The notes beneath the pieces were generated by a model. That model was not told where the DNA came from. It made no database searches and was given only the letters and a program-made list of their open reading frames with translations. The position numbers were made by a program, and so were the translations under genes. Positions 27,360 to 37,081 of a DNA stretch of 64,000 nucleotides are shown in pieces (the first letter of the stretch is position 1; each line of letters begins with the position of its first letter). This DNA is from Candidatus Gastranaerophilales bacterium (GTDB taxonomy: Bacteria > Cyanobacteriota > Vampirovibrionia > Gastranaerophilales > Gastranaerophilaceae), in contig CANQLG010000010.1 of the NCBI GenBank assembly GCA_947624645.1, positions 1 to 64,000 on the forward strand, in the 5' to 3' direction.

Positions 27360-27786
27360 TAATGAGATTGTCCTTCCTATTGAAAAAATTATTTCTATTT
27401 TGTCTTATTTAACAATGGGGATAGTTGGTCTTATTTGGTTAATTATTGCTTATTATATTAAGAAAAAACCAAAATATTTTTTGGCATATAATATTTATCA
27501 ATCTATTATAATATCCGTATTTTTGGCAATATTTAAACTATTAATCGGATTAATTTTATCTGTAATTGCTCTAATTCCTTTTTTAGATTTTATTGTAGCA
27601 TTGTTTAATTTAATAATTTCTCTAAAAATTATTACTTTGCCGATATTTCATTTCTCGTTTTCAGCTTTTGAATTTGTTGTAATGCTGTTTATATGCTACA
27701 TAATTGCAGGAGTAATTCAGGGAAAAATATTTTATATCCCCAAATTAACGGATTTAATGCAAAAATTATTTGATTCTCACAGATGA
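27349..27786 (+). CDS. Small multi-pass membrane protein, possibly Tic20-like
   Basis: A 145-residue protein with about four hydrophobic segments: SILSYLTMGIVGLIWLIIAY, a long pair around residues 48-85, and FVVMLFICYIIAGVI. The segment KPKYFLAYNIYQSIIIS recalls the loop of the Tic20/DUF4870-type family found in cyanobacteria and chloroplasts, but the likeness is weak and rests on memory. Its start overlaps the TPR gene and it ends the operon that begins with the ABC exporter. Function unknown. Confidence 0.65.
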   Translation: MNNNNEIVLPIEKIISILSYLTMGIVGLIWLIIAYYIKKKPKYFLAYNIYQSIIISVFLAIFKLLIGLILSVIALIPFLDFIVALFNLIISLKIITLPIFHFSFSAFEFVVMLFICYIIAGVIQGKIFYIPKLTDLMQKLFDSHR

Positions 27787-29289
27787 TTATGAGAATTTAT
27801 TGTCAATTTTCTCTTTTAATACGGCAATTTTATCTTGGTTTTTAGAATATTTAGTTCTGAATATATCAGCTTCTCGTTCATCATTTGCTTGAGTTTGGTT
27901 AATATAATCTTTATAACAAAATTCTTTTAAACCTTTCAATATATTAAAATCTAATTCTTCAGGCACTTTACCCTCAAATCCTAAATCTTTCACGGATGGG
28001 AAAGGAATTTCTTCATTAGGGTTAGATTTTAACTCACGTTGAGCCAAATACAGTGCATATGTGTATTTATCAAATTCCTCTTTTGTTTTGCCTGTATAAT
28101 ATTTTAAGAAATAATCCCTAAATGGGCTATAAGCATCATGTATAGCATTTTTGTTGTCTTTTATCTTATAGCATAAATCTTCAATATCTTTTAATCTTTC
28201 AACGTCACGACCTATAATCTGTATTTCTCCTGAATAACCTTTAAATTCACTATTCCTTGCGGAAAGAATAGGATCAGGAAACTCTAAATTAATATGTATT
28301 GCTAAATAACCTGATTTAGATTTATGATCTATTAATTTTGAATCCGTTTCATTTGAAAAATGTTGTAATTTTTTATGTGTAACATAAGCATAATCTTCAA
28401 CAGATTTACCATCAGCCAGCATATCAGGATCCAGTTCATTGTTTTCTATTGATGTTATTTTTATACAGCCGTCATCAACAGCTCTTTTTAATGCTTTTAA
28501 TATTACAACAGTATCTTCAGGACCTGATTCACCAAGAATTATCCTTGCACCTACAATATCATTTGCATAATGCTTTATGCCTGTAATTGTTTGAGGATTA
28601 ATGTAATTACCCTCGCTGTTTTCAGCAATGTCATCATCAAAGCTGCTTTTTTCTATATGCTCTATTATTTTCGAAAATGCATTGTTTTGTTCATTATCAT
28701 TCAGAACTTGGAAGTTAAGCAAATTGTATGATTTTAGTATATTTAATATTTCATTGAAAGAAAATGCAACATTTTCGTATGGCGGTATTTTTGACGAATA
28801 ACCTGTAAATGCCCTTTGTGCTGCAATAGTCGCAAATTCTTTTGTAATACCTTTAGTTAAAGGGAAATAATTTAATAATTCTTCAATTGTTTGATTACAA
28901 AATTTTTCCGTTTCTTCTGAATTAATTTTACTGTATTTTGATACTACTTTTTCTCTGATAGAGTTTGCAGACTTTGTTCTTGTATAGTATTCGCATACCG
29001 GTTTTTTAGATTTAGTACTATTTTCGTCGCTCCTTATAAATGGTTTTAAATATTTATCAAGAACTTTTTGTAAGTAATATCTGGATGGTTCTGCATTTTG
29101 TGCTACCAGATAACAATCTCTCATTGACGGAGAATTCGACATATCTGATGAATGAAGCTTATTACCTGCGCCAAAACTTACCGTATCTTGTTTTAACGGT
29201 GCTAAATTAGGATATTTATTATTATATACTTTCTTTTGAGTGTATATTTTATTACTGTATAATTTAATAGGATTAAAATTTATATACAT
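27787..29289 (-). CDS. RelA/SpoT-fold nucleotidyltransferase-like protein
   Basis: Taken from ATG 29289 (500 residues), because the preceding 13 codons lack a ribosome-binding site and the start MYINFNPIKLYSN looks natural. Synthetase motifs are present: RTKSANSIREK (104-114), NDIVGARII with Asp244, KSGYLAIH (325-332), and GEIQIIGRD with Glu355. These match RelA_SpoT family positions that bind ATP/GTP and metal. There is no HD hydrolase, TGS or ACT domain. About 130 residues are inserted between the first two motifs. The N-terminus PLKQDTVSFGAGNK looks like a lineage-type leader. It could make (p)ppGpp or be a toxic alarmone-synthetase-like enzyme; both are inference. Confidence 0.8.
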   Translation of the reverse strand: MYINFNPIKLYSNKIYTQKKVYNNKYPNLAPLKQDTVSFGAGNKLHSSDMSNSPSMRDCYLVAQNAEPSRYYLQKVLDKYLKPFIRSDENSTKSKKPVCEYYTRTKSANSIREKVVSKYSKINSEETEKFCNQTIEELLNYFPLTKGITKEFATIAAQRAFTGYSSKIPPYENVAFSFNEILNILKSYNLLNFQVLNDNEQNNAFSKIIEHIEKSSFDDDIAENSEGNYINPQTITGIKHYANDIVGARIILGESGPEDTVVILKALKRAVDDGCIKITSIENNELDPDMLADGKSVEDYAYVTHKKLQHFSNETDSKLIDHKSKSGYLAIHINLEFPDPILSARNSEFKGYSGEIQIIGRDVERLKDIEDLCYKIKDNKNAIHDAYSPFRDYFLKYYTGKTKEEFDKYTYALYLAQRELKSNPNEEIPFPSVKDLGFEGKVPEELDFNILKGLKEFCYKDYINQTQANDEREADIFRTKYSKNQDKIAVLKEKIDNKFS

Positions 29290-29363
29290 AATTACCCCTA
29301 AACTACTATGTATAAAAACATAACACAAATATTTTATTTACACTATTATAAAAATATTTACAA

Positions 29364-30449
29364 TTATTTAACTATTTTTGAAAGTCCTTGGGGTTTATCT
29401 ACATTTTTTGATAATATTTTGGCACTATCTAGTGCTAAAAACTGCATCAAGATTAACGTTGTAAATAAAAATTCTATATCGCTTGATGTAAAAATTGAAA
29501 TAATATTTTTTTCTTCCACTAAAATATCAGGCTTCGAGGCTATTATCAAAGAATCTGTTTTGTAGTTATTATTAACATTTGCAAATACTTTATTTATATA
29601 TTTTGAATTTATATTATTTACAAAAGCAATAACTGCGCATCTTTTATTTAAAATAGCAATATGCCCATGCAAAAATTCTCCCGTAGGATATGCCGTTACA
29701 TTAATATAAGAGGTTTCTTTTATTTTTAATGCCGCTTCTTTTGCCAACGGATAAAACATACCCGATGCCAATATCGCAGCATTATCGTATTCAACCAGAG
29801 TATTAGCATATTTTGATATTTCAGAACGTTTTGTAAATGCTGTATTTATGTATTCCGGTACATTTAACAGTTCATCAATAAAATCTCTTGCAGGCATGAA
29901 TTTTAGCTGCATCAATTTTGCTGCAATCAAAAATATACAATATGTCTGCGCTGTCATTGCTTTTGTAGAAGCAATAGCTTTTTCTGCACCTGCGTATGTT
30001 AATAATTTATACTTTGCACTCTTATATAATGTAGAATTTTTAGTATTTGTAAGAGCCAGAGTTTTATCCGTTTTATCTGAAATTAATTCAAGTGCTTTAT
30101 TTGTATCGGTTGTTTCACCTGACTGAGAGATAAATATATATAGTGTATTTTTATTAACATCAATTCTGTCCATTAATGAAATTTCACTTGCATAATATGA
30201 TTGAGCGGAAATATGCATTTTCTCTCTAAAAAAGTTTGCGGCAATTGTTGCGCTGTGATATGATGAGCCGCTCGCAATTAACGCTATACACTCAATTTCA
30301 TCAGGCAGTTCTATATTAATAGAATAATCACTGTTTATATATTTTTTTATAATTTCAAATACAACATCAGCTTGTTCATATATTTCTTTTTCCATGCTTG
30401 TATTTTTTTTGGAATGAAATACCGACATCAATTTTTTTAAAATATTCAT
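29364..30449 (-). CDS. Double SIS-domain sugar isomerase/deaminase, GlmS C-terminal-like
   Basis: A 361-residue protein with two SIS domains: IALIASGSSYHSATIAANFF and IFISQSGETTDTNKALEL in the first, ILASGMFYPLAKEAALKIKET and PTGEFLHGHIAIL in the second. The pattern is that of the isomerase half of glucosamine-6-phosphate synthase. The glutaminase half is absent, so it cannot use glutamine; a deaminase or sugar-phosphate isomerase is likely (as in FrlB/AgaS-type enzymes). It lies 18 bp downstream of the TolC-like gene on the same strand. Confidence 0.82.
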   Translation of the reverse strand: MNILKKLMSVFHSKKNTSMEKEIYEQADVVFEIIKKYINSDYSINIELPDEIECIALIASGSSYHSATIAANFFREKMHISAQSYYASEISLMDRIDVNKNTLYIFISQSGETTDTNKALELISDKTDKTLALTNTKNSTLYKSAKYKLLTYAGAEKAIASTKAMTAQTYCIFLIAAKLMQLKFMPARDFIDELLNVPEYINTAFTKRSEISKYANTLVEYDNAAILASGMFYPLAKEAALKIKETSYINVTAYPTGEFLHGHIAILNKRCAVIAFVNNINSKYINKVFANVNNNYKTDSLIIASKPDILVEEKNIISIFTSSDIEFLFTTLILMQFLALDSAKILSKNVDKPQGLSKIVK

Positions 30450-30467
30450 TGTATCTTTTCCCCGAAA

Positions 30468-31961
30468 TTAGTAGAACTTCCTGTCATAATTCTTTAGCAC
30501 ATTTTTTGGACTTATAACTCCTATATCAAATAATAATTTTGTTTGTGCTTTATTGTATTCTATCATATTTTTTATCAAATTGATGTTTGCTTGAATTTTC
30601 AAATTTTGCGAATTAATAACATCAATAAAAGTAGCTTCACCCATTTTCATATTTTCAAGAGATAAATCTAAACTTGTATCAGCTGCTTCTACTTCGACTT
30701 TAGATGCTTCAATCTTTTTTAAAGCATTCTGAGAATCATAGTATGAATTTAAAATATCCTCTTTGACACTTCTTTCAAGATTAATAAGTTCAAGTTTTTT
30801 TTGTTTAACAACGGCACTATCGGCTTTTAGCTGAGTTATAGTTCCCATAAGTAAATTTTTACCGACATAGGCTCTTATATCTAATGTAATACTGTTATGA
30901 GCAGATAACCCCACTCGTTTTGTACCGACAAGTCCATTTTGATATGAAAGTGTTACGGCGGGGATTATATCCGTATAATTTGCACTTCTTATTGCTCTAT
31001 ATGCATTTACTTCCGCACGTTTCGCTCTTATATCTTCACGTGATTCCAATGCTTGTTTATATAATTCTTCAATACCGTATTTGGGATTAACTAATTCTCT
31101 TTTATCAACTCTTATTTCAAAAGGATAGACAGCATCCAAAACATCTATTCCCAAAATATTTGCCAAATTTGCCTGATATAACCTCATTGTATTTAATGTT
31201 CGGGTATACTCCTGTCTGGCTCCTGCAAGCTCAGCCTGCGCACGTTTTACATCGTATAATGTTCCCAAACCCGATTCAAATCTTGCTTGTGTATATTTTA
31301 GCTGTTCTAATCTGTCGTATAAATTTACCTTTTGTACCTCAACTTCCATTTTTTTACCCAATGTATCATAATAAGCCTGAACTGTTTTTAGAATTGTTTC
31401 ATCTCTTGTAAATTCTAATTTGGCTTTGGCGGCTTTGAGCATATTTCTTGCTTGTGCTAAATAAAAAAAGTATTTACCTTGGTTTATAGTTGACCATTCT
31501 AATACAACAAGACTTTGAACAGGCACCTCATGCGTCGTTGTTGATACAATTCCGCCTACCAGATATTCTCCTTCAAGATTTTTAATATCATAATTATAGT
31601 ATAAGTCAGGCAATAACTGAAATTGTGCATTTTTATTTATCCAAAATGCTTCAAGTTTTTGCGCTTCACTTATCTTTATATCATAATTCTCACCTAATGC
31701 CGTATTAATGCAGTCTTCCAAGTCAGTATATATAAAAACCGAATTTAATTCTTTTTGTATTTCGTTATCTATTATTTGCCTTTGCTCTATATCGGAGATT
31801 GTAGCTTCACCTTTTATTATCTGTTTATAATTTTTGTATGAATCCGATTCGGAACACTGTTCACATTCGAATAAAAAATCTTCAGTATTTCCAAATGATA
31901 TTAATTGTATAAAAAAATATATTATTATTAAGTATATTATCCTCATAAATATGATTATCAT
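30468..31961 (-). CDS. TolC-family outer-membrane efflux protein
   Basis: A 497-residue outer-membrane channel component. A signal-like start (MRIIYLIIIYFFIQLIS from Met6) precedes two OEP repeats rich in long helices: IKISEAQKLEAFWINKNAQFQLLP, RFESGLGTLYDVKRAQAELAGARQE and MKMGEATFIDVINSQNLKI-type segments, matching the family's (G-x-x-T/A-x-x-D) turns. It would connect an inner-membrane pump to the outside. No pump or adaptor gene is adjacent. The exact start (Met1 or Met6) is not settled, since neither has a good ribosome-binding site. Confidence 0.9.
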   Translation of the reverse strand: MIIIFMRIIYLIIIYFFIQLISFGNTEDFLFECEQCSESDSYKNYKQIIKGEATISDIEQRQIIDNEIQKELNSVFIYTDLEDCINTALGENYDIKISEAQKLEAFWINKNAQFQLLPDLYYNYDIKNLEGEYLVGGIVSTTTHEVPVQSLVVLEWSTINQGKYFFYLAQARNMLKAAKAKLEFTRDETILKTVQAYYDTLGKKMEVEVQKVNLYDRLEQLKYTQARFESGLGTLYDVKRAQAELAGARQEYTRTLNTMRLYQANLANILGIDVLDAVYPFEIRVDKRELVNPKYGIEELYKQALESREDIRAKRAEVNAYRAIRSANYTDIIPAVTLSYQNGLVGTKRVGLSAHNSITLDIRAYVGKNLLMGTITQLKADSAVVKQKKLELINLERSVKEDILNSYYDSQNALKKIEASKVEVEAADTSLDLSLENMKMGEATFIDVINSQNLKIQANINLIKNMIEYNKAQTKLLFDIGVISPKNVLKNYDRKFY

Positions 31962-32008
31962 TTAAATTTTAAACAAATAATCATAGACAATATGACAATA
32001 TTTAAAGG

Positions 32009-32947
32009 CTATTTATTTTCAAGTTTTTTTGTACGAACTTGTACATCTTCAATAAGCTTTCTGTTTATGGATAATAAATCTGCTAAAACTCCAAATATAA
32101 GTGTTTGCACTCCGGTCATTACCAGTATTGACGAAACAATTAAGGACTGAATATGACCGTTCCCGTTATCCATAATGTACAAAAATAAAAATCTTGATAA
32201 TAATAAAAGTCCCAAAAACAATATAAATCCGCCTATCAATGCAAAAAAACGGAAGGGTCTGTATATGATAAACATTCTTAGCATTGTGAAAGAATTTTTT
32301 TGTATATACGAAAATATATTTTTAACTAATCTTGATTTACGATAATTTGAATTAACTCTGATAGGCACGGAAACAATATGAAGCCCCTTTGTTTTGGCTT
32401 GAATTATTGTTTCTATTGTATATGTATAATTATCAAATACATTCAAAGCAAGTGCTGAATCTCTTGAAAATGCTCTAAAACCGCTTGGCACATCTTGTGT
32501 ATTTGTCGCGCTAAGCATTCTTACTACCTTTGAACCAAAATATTGAAGAAATTTTTTTATTACGGAAAATTCTTTCATCTCTTTTATAGGCCTTGCACCT
32601 ATTACTATATCCGCTTGTTTATCCAAAATCGGTTTTATTAATTTTTCGATATCATCGGCACAATATTGATTATCGGCATCTGTATTTACAATTATATCAG
32701 CATTTTCGGCTAAAGCTCTTTGAATACCTGCCATAAATGTTTTTGCTAAGCCTCTGTGGTGAGAAGCGGTTACTATATGATTTACACCAAATTTTTTTGC
32801 AATTTCAACTGTTCTATCCGTGCTTCCGTCATCAGATATTAATATTTCAATTTCATCAATACCCTCAATTTTTTTAGGTAGTTGAGCCAATGTAACGGGA
32901 AGCGCTATTTCTTCATTATAACAAGGTATTTGTATTATTAATTTCAT
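32009..32947 (-). CDS. GT2 glycosyltransferase with C-terminal membrane anchor
   Basis: A 312-residue polyprenyl-phosphate-type glycosyltransferase. The GT-A fold shows IQIPCYNEEIALPVTL, SDDGSTDRTVEIA, the DxD in VNTDADNQY and IGARPIKEM. Two transmembrane helices at the end (FFALIGGFILFLGLLLLS and IVSSILVMTGVQTLIFG) fit the family that loads a sugar onto undecaprenyl phosphate. The neighbouring divergent gene at 33009 is a GT39-type transferase that would use such a lipid-linked sugar, so the pair may work together. Confidence 0.9.
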   Translation of the reverse strand: MKLIIQIPCYNEEIALPVTLAQLPKKIEGIDEIEILISDDGSTDRTVEIAKKFGVNHIVTASHHRGLAKTFMAGIQRALAENADIIVNTDADNQYCADDIEKLIKPILDKQADIVIGARPIKEMKEFSVIKKFLQYFGSKVVRMLSATNTQDVPSGFRAFSRDSALALNVFDNYTYTIETIIQAKTKGLHIVSVPIRVNSNYRKSRLVKNIFSYIQKNSFTMLRMFIIYRPFRFFALIGGFILFLGLLLLSRFLFLYIMDNGNGHIQSLIVSSILVMTGVQTLIFGVLADLLSINRKLIEDVQVRTKKLENK

Positions 32948-33008
32948 ACTCTCTCATCACTTATATGATAAAATAATTTTAATACAAACATGCAAAAAGA
33001 TAATACTT

Positions 33009-34670
33009 ATGAAAAATGATAACGCTTTTAAAATTTTTATTATTTTAGTTGTTGCAATATTATTCAGACTATGGTTCCTTGATAAACCTGAAGGATTGTG
33101 GAATGACGAATATGTCAGCTGGTATATAGCAACTAAGACTAATATTTCAGAATTCATTTCCGACATGCTTAAAAATTGCCATACACCATTATATTACTTA
33201 TATATAAAATTTTGGCTGTTATTTTTCCCTGATACTGATTTATCTTTAAGGGCTTCATCAGTGGTTCCATCATTATTAACTGTTTTAACGATGTATTTTA
33301 CGGGTAAAGAATTTAAAAATGCCAATACAGGTTTATTATGTGCCTTTTTAACCGCAATTAGTTCTTTTAACATTTACTTTGCTCAAGAAGTTAGACTGTA
33401 TAGTCTTTTGATGTTTTTTTGTTCAATTTCGCTATTATATTTTATTAAAATTACCAAAAAACAATCAAAATTAAATTTTATTGTATTTTTTGCTGCCAAT
33501 ACATTAATTTGTGCAGTTCATACATTAGGAATTATTTATGCATTTTTTAACATACTGTTTTTAATGATATATCTGTATAAATATGAAGAAGAATATAAAA
33601 ATAAATTATATAAGTTCGTTGATATCATCAAATATGTGTGCCCCTTTTTAATTGTATTAGCTTTATTAGTCCCGTTTTGGTATACAATAGCCTTTTCTAA
33701 ATCGCTTTCACAATTTTGGTCAGGCTTTTCCGGTTCAAAAATATTCTATACATTTATAGACTACCTGTCACCTGTACAAATAAACATTATAAATACACCC
33801 AATGACATTGTACCGTTTGCCTTGACTCCTGTATTTTTTATATTTGGCATATTAAGTTTGATTATAGGATTTTATGCAATATATAATGCGATAAAAGAAA
33901 AAAATCCTGTCTTAAATTATATACTGCTTTCAAGTTTAGCTTTCTTTACCGTTTTGATTTTAATATCATTAACTGGGAAAATGGTTTTTATAACAAAATA
34001 TTCTTGTGAAATATATCCTTCAATTATTTTAGCACTTGCTTTTGGATTTTCTATTCTTGATAAAAAACGGATTCTGACTGTCATATTCATTGTATTAAAT
34101 TTATTTTATTTAATAACCTCCAATGATTCGGCACCCAAAAGAGGCAGAGAAGAAGGTAATTTTGCAGCTGTATCCCTGCTTAAATATTCAAGCTTAAAAT
34201 CTACCGATACAGTTATTCTCACTTATTATGATCTAGATAAATTTGAAAGATATCTAAACAGCAAAAATGACTATAATTTCAGCTCAATAAATAAATTTAA
34301 TTTTAATAATTTTATGTTTGATAATCCCGATTATTTTCAAACTATTAAATTAGGAAAAAGTATATATAGAGATTATTTCAGAAATTTCCCCAACAATTCT
34401 TTACTTGATAAAATTTGGGATACTTATTTACGTAAAATGAAAAAAGGCGATAAAATAGGTTTTGTTTTTCTTGATAATGTATCTTTCTTATCTAATAATT
34501 ATATTCAAGATATTGTAGATGATGACATAGAATATAAAAAGACTCCTTTTATATTTTTAGTCTTTTCAACTTTAAGAAATAATCTTTTATATTCAATGAA
34601 AGACCACTTTAAAATGGTGAGTATAACTCAAGCAGGGAAATGGACACTATTTGTATTTGAAAAAAAATGA
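33009..34670 (+). CDS. GT39/ArnT-like membrane glycosyltransferase
   Basis: A 553-residue GT-C enzyme. The first loop carries LDKPEGLWNDEYVSWYIA with the Asp-Glu pair at the place of the catalytic acid in PMT/ArnT. HTPLYYLYIKFW and FAQEVRLYSLLMFF are further family blocks. About ten transmembrane helices follow, then a soluble C-terminal part (from about residue 375). It should transfer a sugar from a polyprenyl-phosphate donor to a periplasmic acceptor. It is divergent from the GT2 gene, 60 bp away. Confidence 0.85.
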   Translation: MKNDNAFKIFIILVVAILFRLWFLDKPEGLWNDEYVSWYIATKTNISEFISDMLKNCHTPLYYLYIKFWLLFFPDTDLSLRASSVVPSLLTVLTMYFTGKEFKNANTGLLCAFLTAISSFNIYFAQEVRLYSLLMFFCSISLLYFIKITKKQSKLNFIVFFAANTLICAVHTLGIIYAFFNILFLMIYLYKYEEEYKNKLYKFVDIIKYVCPFLIVLALLVPFWYTIAFSKSLSQFWSGFSGSKIFYTFIDYLSPVQINIINTPNDIVPFALTPVFFIFGILSLIIGFYAIYNAIKEKNPVLNYILLSSLAFFTVLILISLTGKMVFITKYSCEIYPSIILALAFGFSILDKKRILTVIFIVLNLFYLITSNDSAPKRGREEGNFAAVSLLKYSSLKSTDTVILTYYDLDKFERYLNSKNDYNFSSINKFNFNNFMFDNPDYFQTIKLGKSIYRDYFRNFPNNSLLDKIWDTYLRKMKKGDKIGFVFLDNVSFLSNNYIQDIVDDDIEYKKTPFIFLVFSTLRNNLLYSMKDHFKMVSITQAGKWTLFVFEKK

Positions 34671-34675
34671 TTGAA

Positions 34676-37081
34676 TCAATCGGGAGAATTTAAATCAGAA
34701 ACTGCACTTAATGATGAATCAATATAGTTCTTAAGTTCTTTTGGAAAGGTTTTAACATTCTTTAAGTAATCAAGTGCATCAGCTCTTGCAAGCTCAAGAA
34801 TAGGTAAATCTTTTGTTAAATCGGCAAGATGAAGCTCTACAATACCGCTTTGTCTCACTCCTAAAAATTCACCCGGGCCTCTGATTTCTAAATCCTTCTC
34901 TGCAATAATAAAACCGTTATTTGTTTGAACCAATACATTTAATCTTGTGAGTGTTTCATCATTTTTCGTTGAAGAAACAAGTACACAATATGATTGAACA
35001 GAACTTCTCCCTACCCTGCCTCTAAGTTGATGAAGCTGAGAAAGTCCGAATCGTTCGGCGTTTTCAATTACAATAACCGTTGCATTTGGTACATCTACTC
35101 CTACCTCAACAACAGTTGTACAGACAAGAACATCATATAATTTATTTTTAAAGTCAGTCATAACCTTGTCTTTTTCTTCATTTTTCATTTTACCGTGCAA
35201 AAGCCCTATTTTTAAATCTTTAAGTTCGCCTTTTTGTAATAATTCAGCTTCTTTTGTTGCAGCTTTTGCGCTTAATGTTTCGGATTCATCTATCAACGGA
35301 AAAACAATGTATGCCTGATGTCCTTTTGCGGCTTCTTCTTTTATTAAATTATATGCTTTTTTTCTTTGTCCTGATGTAATTAAAGCCGTTTTAACAGGTT
35401 TACGCCCCTTTGGCAATTCATCAATTATTGTTAAATCCAAATCTCCGTGCAAGCTTAATGCTAATGTTCTCGGAATCGGAGTTGCTGTCATTGTCAGCAT
35501 TTGGGGAATTTCCGCTTTTGTTTTAAGAATATTTCTTTGCTTTACACCAAACCTATGCTGCTCATCAATTACTATTGCACCGAGATTTTTAAATTCGACC
35601 TCATCTTGAATAAGTGCGTGTGTGCCTATTGCAATATCTATTTGACCGTTACGTAAATCTCTTTTGAGTTTTTCACGTTGTTTTTTTGTATTGGATGACG
35701 TAAACAGCCCTACCCTTATACCAAACGGAGCCAGCCAATTAATAAAATTATTATAATGCTGACCTGCCAATATTTCGGTCGGCGCCATTATTGCCGTTTG
35801 ATATCCGTTTTCAATGGCAGCTAAAAGCATTATGCAAGCAACTACCGTTTTCCCGCTGCCAACATCTCCTTGTAAGAGCCTTTGCATCGGCTTATTTGAG
35901 TTAATATCATTTAATATTTCATTTACGGCATTTTTTTGCCCGTCTGTAAGCTCAAAAGGAAGCTGTTTTATAAATTTATTAACAAGACCGTTTTCTTTTA
36001 TTTCTATTTTTGAAGTTTTATATGTTTTTGAATTATATTCTCTTAAACAAAATAATTTTAATTGAAGCAAAAAAAGTTCTTCATATATTAATGTATATCG
36101 AGCTTTTTCAAGCGCAGCTTCATCTATGGGAAAATGTATTAAATTTAAAGATTCTTCTTTATCTTGAAGCTCTCTTTTTTCAATTATTTCATTTGGTATT
36201 AAATTTTTTATGGTGCCTTTATACTCATTAAGTGCATTATATATGGCTTTTCTTAATGCCTTAATATTAAGATTTTCAACTAAAGGGTATACGGGAACAA
36301 TTCTGCCGATGTTTAAATTTTCTTTATCATAATTTAATTCGCTTACAATTTGATATTGAGGTTTATCTATGGTTATTTTCCCTGTATAATTATCAAGTTT
36401 TGTAATGCCTGATACAGTTATATAAGAACCTTTGGGAAATTGAGATTTATATCTTTCTATCGAATATCTGTTAGCTTTTGAATAAAAGAAATTCAACTCA
36501 AGAATAGCCGATTCATCATTAATGCTGACTTTGATTATTGTTAAATTATTTTTAGTCGTAAAACACTTTATTGCAGAAATTACACCGTATACAGTAACAT
36601 TATAGCCGGGCTTTAATTGGCTGATTAATGATCTGGTTGAATAATCAAGATATTTTCTGGGATAGTACGTAATTAAGTCATATACTGAAAATATTCCGAG
36701 TTTATTTAATAAATAACCAAACTTTGGCCCGACACCTTTCAACATAACAACATCGGCATCAAAAACGGTTTCTTTTTTATTTTCTTGTTTTGCTTCTTTT
36801 TTTCCAATATTGAGTTCATTTTTTAGAACACTCACAAATCTTGATATGGTTTTTTTTCTTTGAAAAAGATTTTCCTGAGAATAATGCTCAAAAGCTTCTA
36901 TTATCGGAAGCCATTTTACATTTTTTAGCGATAATTTGTATATCTGCTTAAGCTGTTTCAACATAAAACCGGAAAATGGAACTTCTTTTCCCATTATGTC
37001 TATATATTTATATTTTTCTTCAATTTGTATCGCTTTTTTTATTAATTCGATATCAATATTTTTCAAATAGTTTTCAGACAT
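34676..37081 (-). CDS. recG: ATP-dependent DNA helicase RecG
   Basis: Replication-fork reversal helicase of 801 residues. After an N-terminal helical extension, the wedge OB-fold (VTVYGVISAIKCF, LNFFYSKANRY) precedes the helicase: Walker A QGDVGSGKT near residue 408, VIDEQHRFGVKQR near 508, MTATPIPRTLAL, VVEVGVDVPNATVIVIENAE and LSQLHQLRGRVGRS. The C-terminal LEIRGPGEFLGVRQSG is RecG-specific. The long N-terminus is as in cyanobacteria and other phyla with larger RecG. Its start overlaps the stop of the cyclase gene by eight bases. Confidence 0.97.
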   Translation of the reverse strand: MSENYLKNIDIELIKKAIQIEEKYKYIDIMGKEVPFSGFMLKQLKQIYKLSLKNVKWLPIIEAFEHYSQENLFQRKKTISRFVSVLKNELNIGKKEAKQENKKETVFDADVVMLKGVGPKFGYLLNKLGIFSVYDLITYYPRKYLDYSTRSLISQLKPGYNVTVYGVISAIKCFTTKNNLTIIKVSINDESAILELNFFYSKANRYSIERYKSQFPKGSYITVSGITKLDNYTGKITIDKPQYQIVSELNYDKENLNIGRIVPVYPLVENLNIKALRKAIYNALNEYKGTIKNLIPNEIIEKRELQDKEESLNLIHFPIDEAALEKARYTLIYEELFLLQLKLFCLREYNSKTYKTSKIEIKENGLVNKFIKQLPFELTDGQKNAVNEILNDINSNKPMQRLLQGDVGSGKTVVACIMLLAAIENGYQTAIMAPTEILAGQHYNNFINWLAPFGIRVGLFTSSNTKKQREKLKRDLRNGQIDIAIGTHALIQDEVEFKNLGAIVIDEQHRFGVKQRNILKTKAEIPQMLTMTATPIPRTLALSLHGDLDLTIIDELPKGRKPVKTALITSGQRKKAYNLIKEEAAKGHQAYIVFPLIDESETLSAKAATKEAELLQKGELKDLKIGLLHGKMKNEEKDKVMTDFKNKLYDVLVCTTVVEVGVDVPNATVIVIENAERFGLSQLHQLRGRVGRSSVQSYCVLVSSTKNDETLTRLNVLVQTNNGFIIAEKDLEIRGPGEFLGVRQSGIVELHLADLTKDLPILELARADALDYLKNVKTFPKELKNYIDSSLSAVSDLNSPD

